Of a stretch of 60,031 bases of DNA, positions 1 to 8,580 are shown one piece after another (position 1 is the first letter of the stretch; each line of letters starts with the position of its first letter). Source of the DNA: Paenibacillus tritici (GTDB taxonomy: Bacteria > Bacillota > Bacilli > Paenibacillales > Paenibacillaceae). The notes beneath the pieces were generated by a model, which was not told where the DNA came from, did no database searches, and worked only from the letters and a program-made list of their open reading frames with translations. The stretch lies in assembly GCF_013204885.1 (NCBI RefSeq), contig NZ_JABMKX010000029.1:1-60031 (forward strand), given 5' to 3'. The position numbers and the translations under genes are program-made.

Positions 1-29
1 CAGTGCACTTTCGGGTAAAATAGGCATTG

Positions 30-80
30 GTAGGGTTCCTCCTTAGTGGTTTCGCAATCCTGAGGATACCCTACTTTTTT
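30..80 (+). terminator. Rho-independent terminator at left edge
   Basis: A GTAGGGT arm (30-36) pairs with ACCCTAC (68-74), and an inner TCCTC/GAGGA helix extends the stem. Six T follow at 75-80. It would end a plus-strand gene lying outside the window; nothing else of that gene is visible. Confidence 0.6.
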
Positions 81-130
81 GTTGCCTGACTAGGCTCCAA
101 ATACTGGTACACAACTTATTTCACGCCATC

Positions 131-300
131 CTTCTGGCGGATTCAAATGGATTTATACCTCTCATTCCCGCCTACCGCCCACTTCTGGCGGATTCTGAGG
201 GATTTATACTGATTTATACCTCTCATTCCTGTCTACCGTCCACTTCTGGCTGATTCAGAGGGATTTATACCTCCGGCTCCCTCCGACTACCCACTCACGG
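131..300. repeat. 51-bp tandem repeat array, family 1 (about 3 copies)
   Basis: The block beginning CTTCTGGCGGATTC starts at 131 and 182, exactly 51 bp apart, and again in diverged form at 243. The second copy is 61 bp because it carries a 10-bp internal duplication of GATTTATACT. No coding sequence is evident. The units share the core GGATTTATACCTCTCATTCC. Confidence 0.75.
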
Positions 301-323
301 GAGGGAGGCATCCGGCATAATAA

Positions 324-790
324 GGTGCACTACTACTCTTCATTTACTCACTTAGCCCGTGGCTGCTAAATTGAGGTGCACTATTGCTCCTCATTAGCTC
401 ATTTAGCCCGTGGCCGCTAAATTGAGGTGCACTATTGCTCCTCGTTGGCTCACTTAGCCCGTGTCCGCTGAATTCAGGTGTACTAGTGCTCTTCATTTGC
501 TCATTTAGCCTGTGTCCGCTGAATTCAGGTGCACTACTACTCTTCATTTACTCACTTAGCCCGTGGCTGCTAAATTGAGGTGCACTATTGCTCCTCATTA
601 GCTCATTTAGCCTGTGTCCGCTGAATTCAGGTGCACTACTACTCCTCATTTACTCACTTGGCCCGTGTCCGCTGAATTCAGGTGCACTATTGCTCCTCAT
701 TGGCTCATTTCCCCAGTCCAGTAAATTCAGGTGCACTACTGCTCCTTATTCGCTCATTTCCGCACGTCCAGTGAATTCAGGCGCACTAAC
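324..790. repeat. 51-bp tandem repeat array, family 2 (about 9 copies)
   Basis: Units begin with GGTGCAC at 324, 375, 426, 477, 528, 579, 630, 681, 730 and (as GGCGCAC) 780. The step is exactly 51 bp for seven intervals, then 49 and 50. Internal landmarks are GCTCATTTAGCC and GTCCGCTGAATTC. Because 51 is divisible by three, both strands carry accidental 17-residue repeat ORFs; without a ribosome binding site or a normal protein composition I do not call them genes. The rest of 1-977 (800-977) shows only short GCCCGC motifs at uneven spacing. Confidence 0.9.
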
Positions 791-977
791 TAGTTAGATC
801 CAGAGATATTCTCACTACTCACAACAAAAAAACCACACCCGCCAGCTCCGCTGAAGGATGCAGTCTCATATTTCACGCCCGCATTCTCTCTTTCTTATGC
901 CCGCTATCTCTCTTATCGTCTGCCCGCTTATGGCCCGCTAAAGAGCCGTTAATTGCATTCTAGTTAGCCGCTTCTCC

Positions 978-2153
978 TTACACGCTGATCTTCTCTGCCT
1001 CCTCAAGCTGCTGCAGCAGCCCGATCTGATGCAGATGATTCAGCAGCTGCTGGTAATGGTCGGCTTTCTTTTGGACGGTGAGGACCAGCAGCCGGAACTG
1101 GTCGGTATCCTGGCCCGACTTCTCCAGAATCCGCAGCAGATCGCCGTTGATCTGATCGACATCCTCCATGCTGCTCTCCTGGGACTCCTGGATTTTCTCC
1201 AGATGCTCGAATACCTGCTCTTCAGCGACAACAATCTCATTCATATAGACCGTGGACTCGCCGATCTTGGCAGTGGTCTCATTCATGGCGAGCATCCCGT
1301 CACCGGACTTGTTGTGCAGCTGCTCCATCACGCTGGTCATTCCGGAAAGCGAGCCCATGATCTCCTTCACGTGGCTGCGGGTGCTGTCCGCCAGCTTGCG
1401 GATTTCAGTAGAGACGACGGCGAAGCCGCGTCCATGCTCTCCGGCCCGCGCCGCCTCAATCGCTGCGTTCAGCGATAACAGATTCGTCTGCTCAGCGATA
1501 TCCGTGATGATCTTCGCCAGCTGTTCAATGCTATGGAAATGCTGCCGCAGATCCTCATTCAAGGCTACGAATTCAGTGAAGACTGCCGAAGCCTTCTGCA
1601 TTTCCGCAGAGATCTGAATATTGGCTTCCTTGGCAAATTCGATTTTATTGGAGGAATAAGACAGGCTGCCGTACATTTCATTAATCAGATTCTCGGTCTG
1701 TCCGCTGTTGTCCTTCAAATGCTCCAGCAGCTTCTGGGTCCCGCCAATTTGACCGATCAGCTCTCCGCCGCCTGCCCGCAACGCTTCGAACTCTTCAACC
1801 ATCCGGGCTTCTTCTTTCAGGATTTCTCCGGTTTCATGGCGGAGCTGCTCTGCCAAGGCATAGGCATGTTCCCCGTAGGACACAGCGCCGGAAGCAGAAG
1901 CAGGCGACCTGCTGCCATCCATGCCAGCTAGAGGTACAGATGCGTTAGCCCCTGCTCCTCCTACTGTGATCTTTCCATTTGCCATAACCGTCCCCGTAGC
2001 TGCGGCCATATCCTTAGCCGCGATCTCGCGCTCTGCCATGCCCCTCTCTCTTGACCCGCTTTCATTGCTCTGACCGTTACTGTAACTATGAATATCTCCG
2101 GCAGAGGTGTTTTTCCCCCAAGAAGTGCGCAATTTACTTATCCACTGCATCAT
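978..2153 (-). CDS. Soluble methyl-accepting chemotaxis-type signal transducer
   Basis: The 391-residue protein has no membrane segment, so it should act in the cytoplasm. A Gly/Ala/Ser-rich low-complexity linker covers about residues 40-90. It is followed by a long helical MCP signalling domain whose conserved hairpin tip (EQTNLLSLNAAIEAARAGE) lies at about 221-239. That tip is the part that contacts CheA and CheW in this family. No ligand-binding domain is recognisable inside the protein. The gene begins 14 bp after the FIST gene stop, so the two form an operon and the FIST protein is the likely sensory partner. A GGGAGAG site precedes the ATG. The function as a receptor relay is firm at family level; the ligand is unknown. 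Confidence 0.88.
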   Translation of the reverse strand: MMQWISKLRTSWGKNTSAGDIHSYSNGQSNESGSRERGMAEREIAAKDMAAATGTVMANGKITVGGAGANASVPLAGMDGSRSPASASGAVSYGEHAYALAEQLRHETGEILKEEARMVEEFEALRAGGGELIGQIGGTQKLLEHLKDNSGQTENLINEMYGSLSYSSNKIEFAKEANIQISAEMQKASAVFTEFVALNEDLRQHFHSIEQLAKIITDIAEQTNLLSLNAAIEAARAGEHGRGFAVVSTEIRKLADSTRSHVKEIMGSLSGMTSVMEQLHNKSGDGMLAMNETTAKIGESTVYMNEIVVAEEQVFEHLEKIQESQESSMEDVDQINGDLLRILEKSGQDTDQFRLLVLTVQKKADHYQQLLNHLHQIGLLQQLEEAEKISV

Positions 2154-2167
2154 ATGTAAGCTCTCCC

Positions 2168-3199
2168 TTATTCAACCAGCAGCAGAATCATCGTCTGATT
2201 GGCATGTCTGTTATAATATTGTTCTCCGAAGCTGATGAAGCCTGTAGTATTGCCGCAGAATCTGAGCATCGCCATGTCAAAAGCCCCCCAAAGACCATCC
2301 CGTGTAAACAGCTGATCCCGCAGCGTACAGTTAATGTTAAGCACAAAGGAAGGCTTATACGGACTGCCGCCAAGCGTCTCCTCCAGTACGGCAAGCGGGT
2401 CGGCTGAACTCAGCACCTCCACATAAGTACTAGACATGACCTGGCTGTAAAAGGTGACAGCACCGTCCGGATGGACCGCCATCGGGGAGGCTATGATCAG
2501 ATCATCTTCATATCTTTTGCCCAGGGGGTTACTCAGAAAATGTTCTGCCAGCTCCTCCTCCGGCACGCCCAGCACACGCGCATATTCCCCGGCGGCAGGC
2601 CGGCCGTTGAAGGAATATACCGTTCTGCCGAAGACATCGGCTTCCGTCACCAGCAGTGTCTTCCCGGTCCGGACATAAATATTCTCTTTGACCAGGGCTG
2701 TACGGGCAGACATATTGAAATAAATCCCCAGATTCCTCACCCGGCGGGTGCCCATATACAGATAAGTCTCGCCGCCCTCATCATCCGCCGCACTGCCGCC
2801 GATCACCTTGAACTGCGGGTCCATAAAATACAGCGAGGAGAGGATCATCTCCTCCATCCCACCCTTACCGTCACACAGGAGCAGCAGAAAAGCGTTCGCA
2901 TTGCCCTCGACTTTGCGGTAAGCCGCATCCAGTGCACTTGCGCTAAGCACAGGCGGATGCAGAATCTCTACGATATCTGCCAGATCCGCTTCGTATTCGA
3001 ACCCTGTAATTACGCCGCTGCGGTAGCCCTGCGGAGTGTATTCCCCTTTGGTTGAGCACAATACCGCCCGGGAGGGAGCATGGAAGGACAATTCCCGGAC
3101 GGCCGCAGCCGAAGCGAACAGCACCAGTCCACTGTTCCCGTCCAGTTCCTCCAGATGGCGTCTGGCTTCATTCAAGGTGTTAAAAGATACAGCTATCAT
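2168..3199 (-). CDS. FIST-domain sensory protein
   Basis: This protein of about 343 residues matches the FIST N plus FIST C organisation, a family thought to bind small ligands such as amino acids and often encoded beside chemoreceptors or histidine kinases. I place the start at the ATG of MIAVSFNTLNEARR (3199), which follows AAGGAAGG, rather than at the ATG 14 codons upstream, which has no clear site. Blocks typical of the family include GVITGFEYEAD and, in the C-terminal half, FVLNINCTLRD and FGEQYYNRHANQT. It is cytoplasmic with no signal peptide. It is the first gene of an operon with the soluble chemoreceptor, which supports a two-protein sensor. Family call is good; ligand is unknown. 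Confidence 0.82.
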   Translation of the reverse strand: MIAVSFNTLNEARRHLEELDGNSGLVLFASAAAVRELSFHAPSRAVLCSTKGEYTPQGYRSGVITGFEYEADLADIVEILHPPVLSASALDAAYRKVEGNANAFLLLLCDGKGGMEEMILSSLYFMDPQFKVIGGSAADDEGGETYLYMGTRRVRNLGIYFNMSARTALVKENIYVRTGKTLLVTEADVFGRTVYSFNGRPAAGEYARVLGVPEEELAEHFLSNPLGKRYEDDLIIASPMAVHPDGAVTFYSQVMSSTYVEVLSSADPLAVLEETLGGSPYKPSFVLNINCTLRDQLFTRDGLWGAFDMAMLRFCGNTTGFISFGEQYYNRHANQTMILLLVE

Positions 3200-3456
3200 T
3201 ATGTATATCAACCTTCCTTTGCGGATTGCGCCTCCGCACACTGTTACTGAAAAATTAAGCTTTAATTTTCAATACCTTCTTATGGTAAAACCAGAACAGG
3301 GTTCATTGTCTGTGAAAAATGTCGCAATTACGTCTGTGGCTTGTCCCACGGCACGAGGTTGAGCCCTTCCGGTAAAGATTGTATCATGAACATATCATTG
3401 CAATGTTAACGAGGCCGTAACCATCACGTGATTGTATAGAAAGGAGGACTCGGCAC

Positions 3457-3642
3457 ATGACCTATTCACAACGTTCCACCCACCCTGCCGCCGCATCGGA
3501 TTACACTTATCTTGAATATCAGATCGGTATTGCACAGGATGAGTTGTCAGCGGCTGTACAGGCACAAGACAAACCACGCGCGGAAGCCATCCGGGCGAAG
3601 CTGGCTGAACTCGAAGACAAGCTTGCGCTGCTTGAGGATTAA
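3457..3642 (+). CDS. Small hypothetical protein (61 aa)
   Basis: A strong AAAGGAGG site lies about 11 bp before the ATG, which makes this a real gene despite its size. After a short Ser/Thr/His-rich N-terminus the protein is a charged amphipathic helix (about residues 18-60, Ala/Glu/Lys/Leu rich, ending AELEDKLALLED) suited to coiled-coil pairing. No membrane segment or signal peptide is seen. It lies 44 bp upstream of the DUF1877-like gene and is probably co-transcribed with it. I do not recognise the family and assign no function. Confidence 0.7.
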   Translation: MTYSQRSTHPAAASDYTYLEYQIGIAQDELSAAVQAQDKPRAEAIRAKLAELEDKLALLED

Positions 3643-3686
3643 GCTTCATGTGATCAAGATCATCAACAATGGGAGGATGGCTGTCA

Positions 3687-4175
3687 ATGGCGATGCGCGG
3701 ATATTACTTTGCGATGGAGGACACCCTGGTGGAGCAAGTTGCAGCAGGCAATACCTCACTTACAAGTTTGAACATAGACGATTATCCCGGCCTGGATATC
3801 GATAGAACCTGGGAGGCGATTCATTACCTGCTCTGCGGAGATATTTCAGATGGAGCGGCACCGTTAGGCTACGTGGTTCCGCTGACATCTGACAATGGCC
3901 TTGAATTCGGCTCATTCGGGGCATTTTATCTGCGGGCCGGGCAAGTGGCCGAAGCGCTTCAGGCTATATCCGGGCTGGATGAAGCGCAGCTCCGCCAGCG
4001 GTATGATTTCCCGGCCATGGTCAAGGACGAGGTGTATCCTCTTGAGCCTGGCTCGGTTACAGATGAGGATGGGCCTGCCTTTTTCGCCTACCTGCTTCAG
4101 TTTTTCAACGAAATCAAGCATTTCTACAGCCGGACTGCAGCCGCCGGTAAAGGGGTAATCTTCTATATTTTCTGA
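3687..4175 (+). CDS. DUF1877 (YfbM-like) family protein
   Basis: The start at 3687 gives MAMRGYYFAM, the usual opening of this family, and sits 10 bp after GGGAGG; an ATG 18 bp upstream overlaps that site and is less likely. The 162-residue protein shows typical blocks: a DRTWEAIHYLLCGD helix near the middle of the first half, FGSFGAFYLRAGQVAEALQ, and a C-terminal aromatic-rich FNEIKHFYSRTAAAGKGVI. It is cytoplasmic. The biochemical role of DUF1877 proteins is not established. It is the second gene after the 61-residue protein and ends at a strong terminator. Confidence 0.8.
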   Translation: MAMRGYYFAMEDTLVEQVAAGNTSLTSLNIDDYPGLDIDRTWEAIHYLLCGDISDGAAPLGYVVPLTSDNGLEFGSFGAFYLRAGQVAEALQAISGLDEAQLRQRYDFPAMVKDEVYPLEPGSVTDEDGPAFFAYLLQFFNEIKHFYSRTAAAGKGVIFYIF

Positions 4176-4206
4176 AATAAGTTTCTGTCAGGCTGTATTT
4201 CATGCA

Positions 4207-4256
4207 ACAAAAGAAGCTATCCCTGTCATTCCTGACAGCGGGATAGCTTCTTTTTG
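4207..4256. terminator. Bidirectional rho-independent terminator
   Basis: AAGAAGCTATCCC pairs with GGGATAGCTTCTT, with a further TGTCA/TGACA inner helix, and has A and T runs on its two sides. It serves the DUF1877-like gene on the plus strand and tyrS on the minus strand. Confidence 0.9.
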
Positions 4257-4311
4257 CAACCTGCTTCTTTAGAAACTTATCTCCTTCAACACTCTACACC
4301 CGCAGCTTCGG

Positions 4312-5574
4312 TTAACCCAGCTTCACCAGGCTGTAGTTCTTTTTGCCTTTGCGGACGATGATGAATTTGCCGCCGATGGCCTGCTCAGCGGTAATCTCCG
4401 TCTCCAGCTCGTTCACACGCTCCCCGTTGATGGAAATCGCGCCTTTGGTGATGTCCTCACGCGCCTGGCGTTTGGACGGCTCAATCCCCAGCTCCACCAG
4501 CCAGTCCACAATGTTCTTCGATTCCTTGCCGGCGGTGAAGGTCGGCATTTCCTTGAAGCCTTCCTCGATTTCATCGGCGGTCAGCGAGCGGATATCCCCG
4601 CTGAACAGCGCGGCACTGATCCGCTTGGCCTGCTCCAGCAGCTCCTCGCTGTGCACGAAGCGGGTCATCTCTTCGGCCAGCGTTCTCTGGGCCTCGCGTT
4701 TATGCGGCTCCATCGCCACCTTCTCCTCCAGCGCCTCGATTTCCTCCTTGCTCAGGAAGGTGAAGTATTTCAGGTATTTCACCACATCGCGGTCATCGGT
4801 GTTCGCCCAGAACTGGTAGAACTCGTAAGGGGTAGTCTGCTTCGGATCAAGCCAGATCGCGCCGCCGGCGGTTTTGCCGAACTTGGTACCGTCTGCCTTA
4901 AGCATCAGCGGGATGGTCAGGCCGAAGGCTTTGGCTTCGTTGCCTTCTTTTTTACGGATCAGATCCAGGCCGCTGGTGATATTGCCCCATTGGTCGGAAC
5001 CGCCGACCTGAAGCTGCACATCCTCATGCTGGTACAGGTGCAGGTAGTCAATCGACTGCAGGATCTGGTAGGAGAACTCGGTGAACGAGATCCCGCTGTC
5101 CAGACGGCTTGCGACTACATCCTTGGCGAGCATCGTATTGATGCTGAAGTTTTTGCCGAAATCACGCAGGAATTCAATGACATTCATATCCTTGGTCCAG
5201 TCGTAGTTGTTGACCAGCCGGACCTGGTTGTCGTCCCCTGCCTGGAAGAGCTTCTTCATCTGGGCCGTCAGCGCATCCACATTCTCCTGCACCTGCTCCA
5301 GCGTCTGCAGGGAGCGTTCGCTCTGGCGTCCGCTCGGATCGCCGATGGTTCCCGTAGCACCTCCGATCAGAATCACAGGACGGTGACCGGCCAGCTGGAA
5401 GCGCCGAAGCACCATGAAGGGAATCAGGTGACCGATATGCATGCTGTTGCCTGTAGGGTCCACGCCGCAATACAGCGAGACTGCCTTACTATCCGTTAAT
5501 TCACGCAGTCCGTCCGCATCTGTCTGCTGATTAATGGCGTCGCGCCACAATAGCTCGTCGATAATGTTCAACAT
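4312..5574 (-). CDS. tyrS: Tyrosyl-tRNA synthetase
   Basis: The 420-residue class I enzyme charges tRNA-Tyr with tyrosine using ATP in the cytoplasm. The start at 5574 follows AAGGGGC and removes 33 residues of leader read-through. HIGH is seen at 46-49 in MHIGHL, the tyrosine-site block VGGSDQWGN is near 190, and the KMSKS equivalent KFGKT is at 231-235. The C-terminal S4 RNA-binding domain (about 350-415) includes SKRQAREDITKGAISINGE. Length matches bacterial TyrRS of the KFGKS/T type. It is preceded by its own T-box leader and a near-consensus promoter, and ends at the shared terminator at 4207-4256. Confidence 0.97.
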   Translation of the reverse strand: MLNIIDELLWRDAINQQTDADGLRELTDSKAVSLYCGVDPTGNSMHIGHLIPFMVLRRFQLAGHRPVILIGGATGTIGDPSGRQSERSLQTLEQVQENVDALTAQMKKLFQAGDDNQVRLVNNYDWTKDMNVIEFLRDFGKNFSINTMLAKDVVASRLDSGISFTEFSYQILQSIDYLHLYQHEDVQLQVGGSDQWGNITSGLDLIRKKEGNEAKAFGLTIPLMLKADGTKFGKTAGGAIWLDPKQTTPYEFYQFWANTDDRDVVKYLKYFTFLSKEEIEALEEKVAMEPHKREAQRTLAEEMTRFVHSEELLEQAKRISAALFSGDIRSLTADEIEEGFKEMPTFTAGKESKNIVDWLVELGIEPSKRQAREDITKGAISINGERVNELETEITAEQAIGGKFIIVRKGKKNYSLVKLG

Positions 5575-5677
5575 GTACAGCCCCTTTTTGGTTTGTTTTT
5601 GGATATCCTTTGGTATTCGTTGACTGAGCAGTGAGTATACCCGTATCAGCCACAGAGGCCGGAAGCAGCACATTCCA

Positions 5678-5940
5678 ACAAAAAAATCGCCCCTTGTCTA
5701 TTCAGACACAGGGACGATTAGAATTAACCGTGTTACCACCCAAATTGCACAGACCTCATACTGTATCAGGTCCGTACCACTCTTAGGCGAGTTATCGTTC
5801 GCTTAGCTCCGCTTGGCATTACCCAAGATACTCCCGAGGCGTAATTCGCAGTCCGCTTGTGTGTACCGGGTTCCATCAACCCCCGGCTCTCTGGGAACAG
5901 GGACAAGTCTGCTACTGGCTCGTTCAACGTATACCAACTA
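5678..5940 (-). promoter_or_regulatory. Tyrosine T-box leader of tyrS
   Basis: Read on the minus strand, the leader has a long stem I with an AG-bulge-type region, then the conserved T-box sequence GGTGGTAACACGG (5728-5740), then a terminator hairpin with arms at about 5685-5693 and 5711-5719 and a U run. A UAC triplet for tyrosine at 5841-5843, in the AATTACGCC context, is the probable specifier codon. Known T-boxes read through when uncharged cognate tRNA pairs with the specifier and the T-box bulge, so tyrS should rise on tyrosine starvation. The family call is firm; the specifier position is inferred without folding. Confidence 0.93.
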
Positions 5941-5953
5941 TAAGATTACAGAA

Positions 5954-5982
5954 AGTATAGCCGCTTCATAAAATGTTGTCAA
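5954..5982 (-). promoter_or_regulatory. SigA-type promoter of the tyrS leader
   Basis: On the minus strand TTGACA (5977-5982) and TATACT (5954-5959) are separated by exactly 17 bp. It lies just upstream of the T-box leader. Confidence 0.85.
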
Positions 5983-6121
5983 TGCAGAGGCGGCACCGCA
6001 GTTCACCTGCCTGCTCCAGGCGGAGAAAAATTTGCACAGCCGGAAATCCGTGATACATTATTAGGGAAAAACAATTGTTCCCATGATCACATTACCATAG
6101 GTAAAGGAGTGTCAGACTCAT

Positions 6122-6703
6122 ATGAAAAGTATCGCTGTCTTCTGCGGTTCGAGTGACGGAGCCTTACCCGTATATAAAGAATATGCGGTTCAACTGGGCA
6201 AGGAGCTTGCCGCCCGCAACCTCACACTGATCTACGGCGGAGCCACCGTCGGCCTGATGGGGGCCATTGCAGATAGCGTCATGCAGGCGGGGGGACGCGT
6301 GATCGGGGTGCTGCCGCATTTTCTCAAGCAACGGGAAATTGAGCATAAGCAGCTCACGGAACTGATCATGGTCGACTCTATGCACGAGCGGAAACTCAAG
6401 ATGTCTGAGCTTGCCGACGGCTTCATTGCCATGCCGGGCGGACCGGGCACCATGGAGGAGTATTTCGAGATCTTCACTTGGGCGCAGCTCGGCCTGCATC
6501 AGAAGCCTTGCGGACTGCTCAATGTGAATCATTATTATGATCCGCTGATTGCCCTGTTCGGCAACATGGCTAAGGACAAGTTCATGCAGGAGAAACATCA
6601 TTCCATCATGCTGAACGATACGACTCCTGAGGGAATTCTGCGGCAGTTCGCGGACTATACCCCTCCTCCGGTGAAGCAATATCTGACCGAAGAGCGTACC
6701 TGA
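6122..6703 (+). CDS. LOG-family protein (cytokinin-type nucleoside 5'-monophosphate phosphoribohydrolase)
   Basis: The 193-residue Rossmann-like protein carries the LOG signature PGGPGTMEEYFE (PGGPGT at 105-110) and the paired HERKLKM block just before it. Proteins of this family hydrolyse N6-modified or ordinary nucleoside 5'-monophosphates to a free base and ribose 5-phosphate; many are mislabelled lysine decarboxylases. The N-terminal IAVFCGSSDG and IYGGATVGLMGAIAD are the expected nucleotide-binding loops. It is cytoplasmic and of normal length. An AAAGGAG site precedes the ATG, and the amidase gene begins 91 bp downstream on the same strand, so co-transcription is possible. True substrate is not visible from sequence. 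Confidence 0.9.
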   Translation: MKSIAVFCGSSDGALPVYKEYAVQLGKELAARNLTLIYGGATVGLMGAIADSVMQAGGRVIGVLPHFLKQREIEHKQLTELIMVDSMHERKLKMSELADGFIAMPGGPGTMEEYFEIFTWAQLGLHQKPCGLLNVNHYYDPLIALFGNMAKDKFMQEKHHSIMLNDTTPEGILRQFADYTPPPVKQYLTEERT

Positions 6704-6794
6704 TCAGCCGCCGCCATAATCCCGTTATCACTACCTGCAGACCGCAGCTATCGTTCCGTAGACTGCCCGCCCCTGCCAGAAAGAGGTCATTCAC

Positions 6795-8300
6795 ATGTCG
6801 TTGTCTGCTTATTCCGGTTACGATGCTCTGGGGCTTGCCGCCCTTGTCAAAGCACGTGAAGTCTCCCCCCGTGAGCTTGTAGAGTCAGCCTTCACCCGGA
6901 TGGATGAAATCAACCCGCTGCTGAATGCGGTGGTGCGCACCCGCCGGGAGGCCGCGCTGAAGGAAGCCGATGAGATGCCTGCCGATCCCGCAGACCGATC
7001 CCGTCCGTTCGCCGGTGTCCCCTTCCTGCTGAAGGATATCTCCCAGGCGATCGGCGGAGAACCGCTGACTTCGGGCGCCCTGCTCATGAAGAACCATATT
7101 GCGAAGCGTGACTCCAACTATGTAGCCCGTATCCGGCGGGGCGGCTTCATTCCGCTGGGACATACGAACACCCCGGAATTCGGCCTCAAAAATATCACCG
7201 AGCCCCTGCTCCACGGCCCGGCGCGCAACCCCTGGAATCCCGCCTATTCGCCCGGCGGCTCCAGCGGCGGAGCGGCGGCGGCGGTTGCCGCAGGGATCGT
7301 CCCGGCCGCCGGAGCCAGTGACGGAGGCGGCTCGATCCGCATTCCGGCCTCCTTCACCGGCCTGTTCGGGCTGAAGCCGACGCGCGGGCGCACACCGGTA
7401 GGGCCGGGAATCGGCCGCCAGTGGCAAGGCGCGTCGATTGATTTCGCCCTGACACGGTCTGTGCGTGACAGTGCCGCGATGCTTGATCTGCTGCAGGTGG
7501 TGCAGCCGGAAGCTGCTTTTCAGACCCCGCTGTATCCGGGCGTCTATCTGGAGGATCTGCTGAAGCCTGCACAGCGCAAGCTGCGGATCGCATTCACCAC
7601 GGCGTCGCCGGTGGGAACACCGGTATCCGCCGAGGCGGTACAAGCGGTGCTGAAGACCGTGCAATGGCTGGAATCCGAGGGCTATGAGGTCGAAGAGAAG
7701 CTGAGTCCGGTCAACGGAGTCCGGCTGATGGATAACTACTACACGATGAACGCCGGAGAAGTCTCCGCGATGTTCCTGTCGCTGGAGAGCGGCATGGGCC
7801 GTCCGATTGCGGCGGATGAAGTGGATATTGTCACCTGGGTGCTGGCCGAAGCCGGCAAGCAGGTCTCGGCGGCAGAATTCGTGCATAGCCTGCACGAATG
7901 GGATGTGGCTGCTGCGCAGATGGCAGCGCTGATGGACCGCTTCGATCTGTACATCACACCAGCCAATGCGGATTCCGCACCAAGGATCGGGGAACTGACG
8001 CAGAACGCGTCCCAGACAGAGGAGCTGCTGCAAGTCAGCGGACTGCCCAAGGACGCGCAGCGGCGGATGATCTACGAGATGTTCGAGCCCAGCCTGACCT
8101 ACACCCCGTTCACTCAGCTTGCCAATCTGACCGGCCAGCCGGCCATGAGCGTGCCGTTACATCTTACAGCAGAGGGGATGCCGATCGGCGTTCAGGTCAT
8201 GGCCTCCAAGGGACGCGAGGACCTGCTGCTCCAGCTGGCCGCCTGCCTGGAGCAATCCGGGCTGTGGGTGGGGATGAAGGGGAATCCAGGCTTTGCCTGA
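6795..8300 (+). CDS. Amidase-signature family hydrolase
   Basis: This 501-residue protein has the complete amidase signature triad: Lys80 in VPFLLKDI, the cis-Ser156 in PGGSSGG, and nucleophile Ser180 in DGGGSIRIPA. The spacing of 24 residues between the two serines matches the family. Such enzymes hydrolyse carboxamides to acid and ammonia; closest kinds are stand-alone amidases and 6-aminohexanoate-dimer-hydrolase-like proteins rather than GatA, because no gatB or gatC lies nearby. No signal peptide, so cytoplasmic. An AGAGGT site lies before the ATG. The 3' end meets the remnant of a GH27 gene read in the other direction. Substrate unknown. Confidence 0.92.
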   Translation: MSLSAYSGYDALGLAALVKAREVSPRELVESAFTRMDEINPLLNAVVRTRREAALKEADEMPADPADRSRPFAGVPFLLKDISQAIGGEPLTSGALLMKNHIAKRDSNYVARIRRGGFIPLGHTNTPEFGLKNITEPLLHGPARNPWNPAYSPGGSSGGAAAAVAAGIVPAAGASDGGGSIRIPASFTGLFGLKPTRGRTPVGPGIGRQWQGASIDFALTRSVRDSAAMLDLLQVVQPEAAFQTPLYPGVYLEDLLKPAQRKLRIAFTTASPVGTPVSAEAVQAVLKTVQWLESEGYEVEEKLSPVNGVRLMDNYYTMNAGEVSAMFLSLESGMGRPIAADEVDIVTWVLAEAGKQVSAAEFVHSLHEWDVAAAQMAALMDRFDLYITPANADSAPRIGELTQNASQTEELLQVSGLPKDAQRRMIYEMFEPSLTYTPFTQLANLTGQPAMSVPLHLTAEGMPIGVQVMASKGREDLLLQLAACLEQSGLWVGMKGNPGFA

Positions 8301-8301
8301 T

Positions 8302-8541
8302 AGCTGTCAGCTTCTCATGCATGGCATCCGACTGCTTCTTGATGCTGTCCGCCGATATCCAGTTTCCTGAAGGCTCATACACCTGCATACTGAAGCTGCT
8401 CCAGCCCATATAAGGCTTCTGCGCCAGCTCCTTGTCCGCTGCCTCCGCTACATTCTGCCCGGTTCCCGCAAGTCCGGCCTGTGCCGCTGTCATGATCAGC
8501 ATCAGCAGACACAAGCCGATTCTCTTACCCAGTGACTTCAA
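8302..8541 (-). pseudogene. N-terminal remnant of a secreted GH27 (alpha-galactosidase-like) enzyme
   Basis: The minus strand encodes a signal peptide (GLCLLMLIMTAAQA and following) and then KPYMGWSSFSMQVYEP and SADSIKKQSDAMHEKL, which matches the opening of GH27 enzymes (the PxMGWNSW-type motif and the first helix). Homology stops at about 8302, where the frame runs antisense into the 3' end of the amidase gene; the catalytic Asp residues and the rest of a protein of at least 350 residues are gone. A TTG start at 8541 with GAGGGGAG 9 bp upstream is still present. This is a deletion remnant, left when everything up to the amidase stop was lost. Confidence 0.75.
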
Positions 8542-8566
8542 CTCCCCCAGCTCCCCTCGGCAAATT

Positions 8567-8580
8567 ATAAAGCGCTTTCT
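8567..8580 (-). promoter_or_regulatory. cre-like element upstream of the GH27 remnant
   Basis: The palindromic core AAAGCGCTTT sits about 25 bp upstream of the TTG start of the remnant gene. It agrees with the CcpA cre consensus at most fixed positions but misses both outer ends. A carbohydrate gene under catabolite control would explain it. Weak call. Confidence 0.35.

Noticed and set aside
324..790. CRISPR array
   Set aside because: The whole 51-bp unit repeats; there are no constant repeats alternating with unique spacers, and no cas genes.
344..797. Repeat proteins on both strands of the 51-bp array
   Set aside because: The 17-residue repeats are a by-product of a unit length divisible by three. 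No ribosome site precedes them and frames are open on both strands.
4651..5499. Long plus-strand ORF opposite tyrS
   Set aside because: Antisense shadow of a firmly identified gene with no ribosome site.
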